Assembly: GCA_946187475.1 (NCBI GenBank) | Contig: CAMHRJ010000070.1 | Coordinates: 1 to 8,970 of the forward strand | Length of the DNA stretch: 8,970 nucleotides | Direction of reading: 5' to 3' | Source: an uncultured Clostridia bacterium | GTDB taxonomy: Bacteria; Bacillota; Clostridia; Oscillospirales; Oscillospiraceae | Made by a program: the position numbers and the translations under genes | The notes under the pieces: model-generated | The model's database searches: none | The model's input: only the letters and a program-made list of their open reading frames with translations | Told to the model about the DNA's origin: nothing | In this document: positions 5,868-8,970 of the stretch, piece by piece | Numbering within the stretch: position 1 is the stretch's first letter | How the letters are laid out: every line of letters starts with the position of its first letter

Positions 5868-7247
5868 TTATGCGTCTTTTTTCTTCCGGAGCTTGAAGAT
5901 CAGCAGATACAGCAGCGCCAGATAGACCGCCGCGATGGCCGCCACGATCCAGCACATGAGGTTGGACTTCGGCGCCATGCCCACCAGAATCAGCACCGGG
6001 GCGCCCAGAATAATGCCGAAGCTGCTGCCGGTGATGAGGTTGTTGGCAGCGGGCGTCTGGAGGGCGGGGTCGATCTCACGCAGGAGCAGCACGCCGGAGC
6101 TGATGGTGCCGGTGAGCATGCCGAACATGGAGATCAGGCCCTCGTAGTAATAGTTGGGATAGACCTTCCTGCAGACGATGGTCAGATGGATCCAGGTGAC
6201 CACGCCGCCCAGGATGGCCAGCAGCAGGAAGGGCACCCACAGCCCGCGGATATCCTCCAGATTGATGGAGGCGATGCCGGCCACGATCATGATGTCGAAG
6301 AAGAAGCCGGAGATGCGGTTCAGCAGGTAGTTGTTCTGATACTGCCGCCGGATGAGACCGCTGTTCTTGCCCTTCTGCAGCAGTACCCGCAGCAGCATGG
6401 CCAGGGCCGAGCCGATGATGAAGTTGAAGCCCCAGATCAGGGTGTTCACCGTGCCGGCGAGACCGGGGGAGAGGGCGGCGATGCCGCTGGTGAGGCCCCA
6501 GGCGCAGAGGTAGGTGGCCAGATACACCACCATCACCAGCGCGATCTGGATGCTCAGCTTGTCGATGCTGTCGGAGACGGGGATCTCGTCCTTGCTCTGG
6601 AAGAAGCCCGCGTCGGGCTGGGTATCCTCCCGGGCGGCCGTCCGGTCGCCCAGCTTGCCTTTGCGGGAGAGGATGTTCAGGATCACCACGCCCACCACGC
6701 AGGCCACGATGTAGCCCGCGGCGGCCACAGCGAGACCGAAGCTCCGCCCGCCGGCAAAGCCCAGGGCCTCATAGCTGGAGCCGATGTTGTTGGCCTGACC
6801 GGGGCCCTGGCCGTAGCCCATGGGCAGCAGCAGGCCGGCGGCCCGGAACAGGCCCGGCATCACCGTGCAGGCCAGGCCGATGGTCACCAGCAGACCCACC
6901 ACGCCCTGCACCAGATAGGTGCTGACGATGATGGCGCCGGATTTCAGCCCCGTGAAGGAGCCGGAAAGGCTTCCTTTTTCCTCCGGCACCCGCAGGCTCA
7001 TGGCGATGAAGCCCAGAGCGATGCCGTGGTAGACCAGCATCTCCATGAGGGTGTTGTCCACATGGATGAGACCGGTGTATTTCAGAATCAGCAGCAGAAA
7101 ACCGCCCAGCACCGCGATGGGCATCAGGCTGCGCCGGATGAAGGGCACCTTCTGCCGCAGGAGGTTGGCCAGCAAAATCGCGCCCGCAATCAGCGCCAGC
7201 TGGAGAATAAAGCCCCAGAGGGACGTGTTGGCAGCGGAGTAGTCCAT
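5868..7247 (-). CDS. GltS-like sodium/glutamate symporter family protein
   Basis: This 459-residue integral membrane protein has about eleven hydrophobic segments and a hydrophilic loop near 194-228. It resembles the ESS (GltS) family of Na+-coupled glutamate carriers. The re-entrant-loop motif appears in the first half as PMGYGQGPGQANNIG (142-156), corresponding to the GHGTAAG region of GltS. The second half has GTISSGVLLLREIDP (380-394), the pattern seen in many family members. It is somewhat longer than E. coli GltS (about 400), mainly through the central loop. Glutamate is the default substrate guess, but the first motif departs from classical GltS, so another amino acid or anion is possible. 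GGAGG lies four bases before the ATG. The gene begins 15 nt after the acyltransferase stop, so the two are very probably co-transcribed. A terminator follows its stop after 8 nt. Confidence 0.83.
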   Translation of the reverse strand: MDYSAANTSLWGFILQLALIAGAILLANLLRQKVPFIRRSLMPIAVLGGFLLLILKYTGLIHVDNTLMEMLVYHGIALGFIAMSLRVPEEKGSLSGSFTGLKSGAIIVSTYLVQGVVGLLVTIGLACTVMPGLFRAAGLLLPMGYGQGPGQANNIGSSYEALGFAGGRSFGLAVAAAGYIVACVVGVVILNILSRKGKLGDRTAAREDTQPDAGFFQSKDEIPVSDSIDKLSIQIALVMVVYLATYLCAWGLTSGIAALSPGLAGTVNTLIWGFNFIIGSALAMLLRVLLQKGKNSGLIRRQYQNNYLLNRISGFFFDIMIVAGIASINLEDIRGLWVPFLLLAILGGVVTWIHLTIVCRKVYPNYYYEGLISMFGMLTGTISSGVLLLREIDPALQTPAANNLITGSSFGIILGAPVLILVGMAPKSNLMCWIVAAIAAVYLALLYLLIFKLRKKKDA

Positions 7248-7262
7248 AAATCCTCCTTCGGC

Positions 7263-8402
7263 TCAAAGCCCGTGCTTCTGAGCCCAGATCTCGTAATACT
7301 TTCGGACGTTTGCGTTTTTGGCTGCGCAGATCTCGTAGTATTTGTTTCGGAAGGAGAGCATCAGCAGCCGCGTGCGGGTGACAGACATGTCGGTGATCTC
7401 CTCCAGGGGCAGCTCCAGCCCGGCCACCACTAGCTTGTCATCATACAGCTCCATGGCGCCGCGGCCTACCATCATCTCCTCGTGGCTGGTGGTGATCTCC
7501 GTCAGGGTCACGCCGGTGTCGAAGAGCAGGGCAGCCCCGTGCCGGAATTCCCGTTTGCGGAGCGCCTCCGCCTGCCAGTCCTCCCACTGGGCCAGATTCT
7601 CGAAGGGGTCTGACGGCTTGAAGGTGCCCATGGGGGTGTATTTCACTGAGAAGCCGCAACTGCAGGTGAACCGGTTGCCCTTGGAGGTCATGGCGTCCAC
7701 CCGACGGCACTTGGGACAGAGATAGACCATCCGCTCCAGGAATTCAGCCTGGCGCCCGCCGATGTATTTGTGGGGCCAGACCTTCTGCCGGTCAAAGGCG
7801 TTCTCCTGAATGTCCTCCACGATCTGCGCTTCGATCTCTTTGGCGGACATGGCCTTCAGCTGCTCCGGGGAATAGACGCCCACGGGGTGTCCGTGGACGG
7901 CGCCGCGCCGCAGATTGCTGGCCCAGCGGGGCCAGGAGAGATAGCCGCCTTCGATTCTGTAGGTCACCAGGGTGGCGCCGGAGCGCTTGGCCAGCTTCGC
8001 AGTGGCGGGGAAGATGGGCATGGTGCGTCCGTCGAAGGTCTGTGCGCCCTCGGCAAAGACGCAGACCGAGCGGCCGTTTTTCAGATGCCGCAGCATCGTT
8101 TTGGCGGTGTCCGCGCCGGTGGTGCCCTTCCTTCTGGGGATGGGGGCCACCAGATGCTCCAGGATCTTCGTGGCCGGGCCCAGACGGAACAGATGCTCGC
8201 TGGCCACATAGTAGACCTGCTTGTTTTTCAGGCTCATGGCCACCAGCAGCGGGTCCCAGGCGGTGACGTGGTTGGGCACCAGCAAAATCGGGCCGTCCAC
8301 CTCGACCTGCTCGTAGGTCATATGAAAAAGCGGGGGAATGATTGCGTGGAACAGCGACTGGAGGTACTTCCAGTTTCGCTGATGCCGTTCAAATTCGTCC
8401 AT
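7263..8402 (-). CDS. PlsC-like acyltransferase with zinc-ribbon and PH-like C-terminal regions
   Basis: Residues about 15-205 form a PlsC/LPLAT acyltransferase domain, the family that acylates lysophosphatidate or other glycerolipids at the inner face of the membrane. The catalytic block is NHVTAWDP (44-51; His45 and Asp50 as in NHX4D). PIPRRKG (87-93) matches the second motif and FAEGAQTFDG (116-125) the third, with Glu118 and Gly119. After it come CPKC (229-232) and CSC (247-249), a likely zinc ribbon with four cysteines. A C-terminal segment (about 310-358, ending LLMLSFRNKYYEI) reads like the end of a bacterial PH-like domain; this last call is weak. At 379 residues the protein is much longer than a typical PlsC (about 200-250). 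The start is supported by AAGGAG eight bases upstream. It is the first gene of a unit with the symporter. True acyl acceptor unknown. Confidence 0.83.
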   Translation of the reverse strand: MDEFERHQRNWKYLQSLFHAIIPPLFHMTYEQVEVDGPILLVPNHVTAWDPLLVAMSLKNKQVYYVASEHLFRLGPATKILEHLVAPIPRRKGTTGADTAKTMLRHLKNGRSVCVFAEGAQTFDGRTMPIFPATAKLAKRSGATLVTYRIEGGYLSWPRWASNLRRGAVHGHPVGVYSPEQLKAMSAKEIEAQIVEDIQENAFDRQKVWPHKYIGGRQAEFLERMVYLCPKCRRVDAMTSKGNRFTCSCGFSVKYTPMGTFKPSDPFENLAQWEDWQAEALRKREFRHGAALLFDTGVTLTEITTSHEEMMVGRGAMELYDDKLVVAGLELPLEEITDMSVTRTRLLMLSFRNKYYEICAAKNANVRKYYEIWAQKHGL

Positions 8403-8589
8403 GTTGCGGTCTCCTTGGTGTGATTCTCACCAGAAATCATAGAAATCCTTTTCATCCTACCATATTTCACAAAAATCTACAAGTATGAAACCATGATTTC
8501 CAAAAATTTACTGCAACAATTTACCATTTTTGTTGCTTTTCAGATGATGAAAAAATCTGCTGTAGGATAAAAAACACGCTGTGTATCTA
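8403..8589. other. AT-rich divergent spacer with an inverted repeat
   Basis: This stretch between the acyltransferase start and the rightmost promoter holds no gene. It contains GCAACAA (8513-8519) and TTGTTGC (8530-8536), a 7-bp perfect inverted repeat with a 10-bp spacer, the layout of a dimeric regulator site. A run of four T follows on the plus strand, but a stem this AT-rich is unlikely to terminate well. Its position upstream of both outward-facing genes makes an operator the more attractive reading, without direct support. Confidence 0.35.
8454..8482 (-). promoter_or_regulatory. Possible weak promoter of the acyltransferase-symporter operon
   Basis: On the minus strand TTGTAG (8482-8477) and TAGGAT (8459-8454) are 17 bp apart, with three and four of six consensus bases respectively. 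It is the best candidate in the spacer, but much weaker than the other promoters in the window. Confidence 0.35.
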
Positions 8590-8618
8590 TTGACAAGATT
8601 TGAACAGCATCGTATAAT
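8590..8618 (+). promoter_or_regulatory. Perfect-consensus sigma-A promoter of the dehydratase gene
   Basis: TTGACA (8590-8595), 17 bp, TATAAT (8613-8618): both boxes match the consensus exactly. The start should be near 8625, inside or next to the 10-bp palindrome TTTGTACAAA (8620-8629), which could be a repressor site. The resulting leader is about 190 nt. Confidence 0.9.
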
Positions 8619-8624
8619 GTTTGT

Positions 8625-8813
8625 ACAAAAATCATACCTATTGATAAGTGTGTGGCGTTTTTTTTAGAAAATACATACAGGAAACAGAGGAAAAACCACG
8701 GGTTTTCAATGGAAGGAGGCCGCGCATCTCAGTCTGTATACCCAGCGCCGGGCGGAATAAGGGGCCGCTCGGTTGAACGATAAGAAAACACCAAAAGGAG
8801 GGAAATCAATCTC
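8625..8813 (+). promoter_or_regulatory. Long 5' leader of the dehydratase gene, no known riboswitch recognised
   Basis: Between the predicted transcript start and the ATG at 8814 lie about 190 nt. They contain a run of eight T (8658-8665) without a convincing stem before it, a small hairpin AAAACC-ACG-GGTTTT (8692-8706), and a stronger hairpin CCGGGCGG (8748-8755) with CCGCTCGG (8765-8772, one G-U pair). An AAGGAGG at 8713-8719 has no ATG, GTG or TTG at a suitable distance. The leader does not match the T-box, SAM or glycine riboswitch consensus that I can recall. Confidence 0.4.
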
Positions 8814-8970
8814 ATGCGAGATTTGAAGCATCTGATCTACTTTGAAGACCTGCTGCAGACGGCGAACAACGAGCTGATCCAGAAGGCGAAGGAAAAGGGC
8901 GGCATCGCGGTGGCCTACACCTGCGAGAACGTGCCGGAACCGCTGCTGAACCTGGGCAAGTGCTTCTCGA
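8814..8970 (+). CDS. 2-hydroxyacyl-CoA dehydratase subunit (HgdB/BcrC-like), 5' part only
   Basis: Only the first 52 codons are in the window; the gene continues past the right edge. The translation starts MRDLKHLIYFEDLL and includes IAVAYTCENVPEPLLNLGKCFS (residues 31-52). The pattern Y-T-C-x(3)-P-E-x-L-L-N-x(3)-C-F-S is typical of the N-terminal part of the 2-hydroxyglutaryl-CoA dehydratase/benzoyl-CoA reductase D-component family, where the cysteine helps hold the iron-sulfur cluster. These enzymes eliminate water from 2-hydroxyacyl-CoA in amino-acid fermentation and need a partner subunit and an ATP-driven activator, presumably encoded downstream. The start is supported by AAAAGGAGGG (8793-8802), 11 bases before the ATG, and by a perfect promoter. 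The specific substrate (glutamate, phenyllactate, lactate or other) cannot be told from this fragment. Confidence 0.72.
   Translation, partial: MRDLKHLIYFEDLLQTANNELIQKAKEKGGIAVAYTCENVPEPLLNLGKCFS

Noticed and set aside
5718..7433. 571-codon open frame on the plus strand opposite the symporter gene
   Set aside because: His-, Gln- and Ala-rich antisense artefact that spans a terminator and two gene junctions; the opposite strand encodes a clear membrane protein.
8709..8783. 24-codon frame in the leader of the dehydratase gene
   Set aside because: No Shine-Dalgarno upstream of its ATG, and the sequence is better explained by the hairpin at 8748-8772; it has no run of regulatory codons of the kind used in leader peptides.

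Overview
The window looks like a piece of chromosome from a GC-rich anaerobic Firmicute, probably an Oscillospirales-type gut bacterium. This is inferred from high-GC genes separated by AT-rich spacers, strong AGGAGG ribosome sites, near-consensus sigma-A promoters, an S-layer-homology protein, a 2-hydroxyacyl-CoA dehydratase-like gene, and palindromic intergenic repeats. No similarity search was possible, so the taxon is a guess.

Layout. At the left, a promoter (24-52), an apparently non-coding structured transcript (about 59-333) and a strong terminator form a free-standing RNA gene of about 275 nt. Next come 340 bp without a gene, holding three kinds of palindromic repeat. On the minus strand follows an O-acetylhomoserine sulfhydrylase-like gene (674-1963). 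Divergent from it, with back-to-back promoters, is a MATE efflux transporter (2107-3498, plus). A bidirectional terminator separates the transporter from a membrane-anchored alpha/beta hydrolase (3542-4522, minus), which has its own promoter. A 393-bp spacer follows with that promoter, a GC-rich hairpin and a second palindromic repeat element. A minus-strand run then reads, in transcription order, PlsC-like acyltransferase (8402-7263), GltS-like symporter (7247-5868) and a secreted cadherin-like/SLH protein (5815-4916). The first two are tightly coupled, with 15 nt between them. The third is separated by a terminator hairpin whose stem contains its own ribosome binding site. At the right edge, a consensus promoter and a leader of about 190 nt precede the start of a 2-hydroxyacyl-CoA dehydratase subunit gene that runs off the window.

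Functionally the genes cover sulfur amino-acid synthesis, drug or metabolite efflux, cell-envelope lipid and surface functions, and possibly amino-acid uptake plus fermentation (GltS-like transporter divergent from the dehydratase). They do not form one pathway. The parts most worth following up are the unassigned RNA gene at the left edge, the terminator that contains a Shine-Dalgarno sequence at 5818-5859, and the three-part architecture of the acyltransferase. I see no mobile-element transposase, CRISPR array, tRNA or rRNA.
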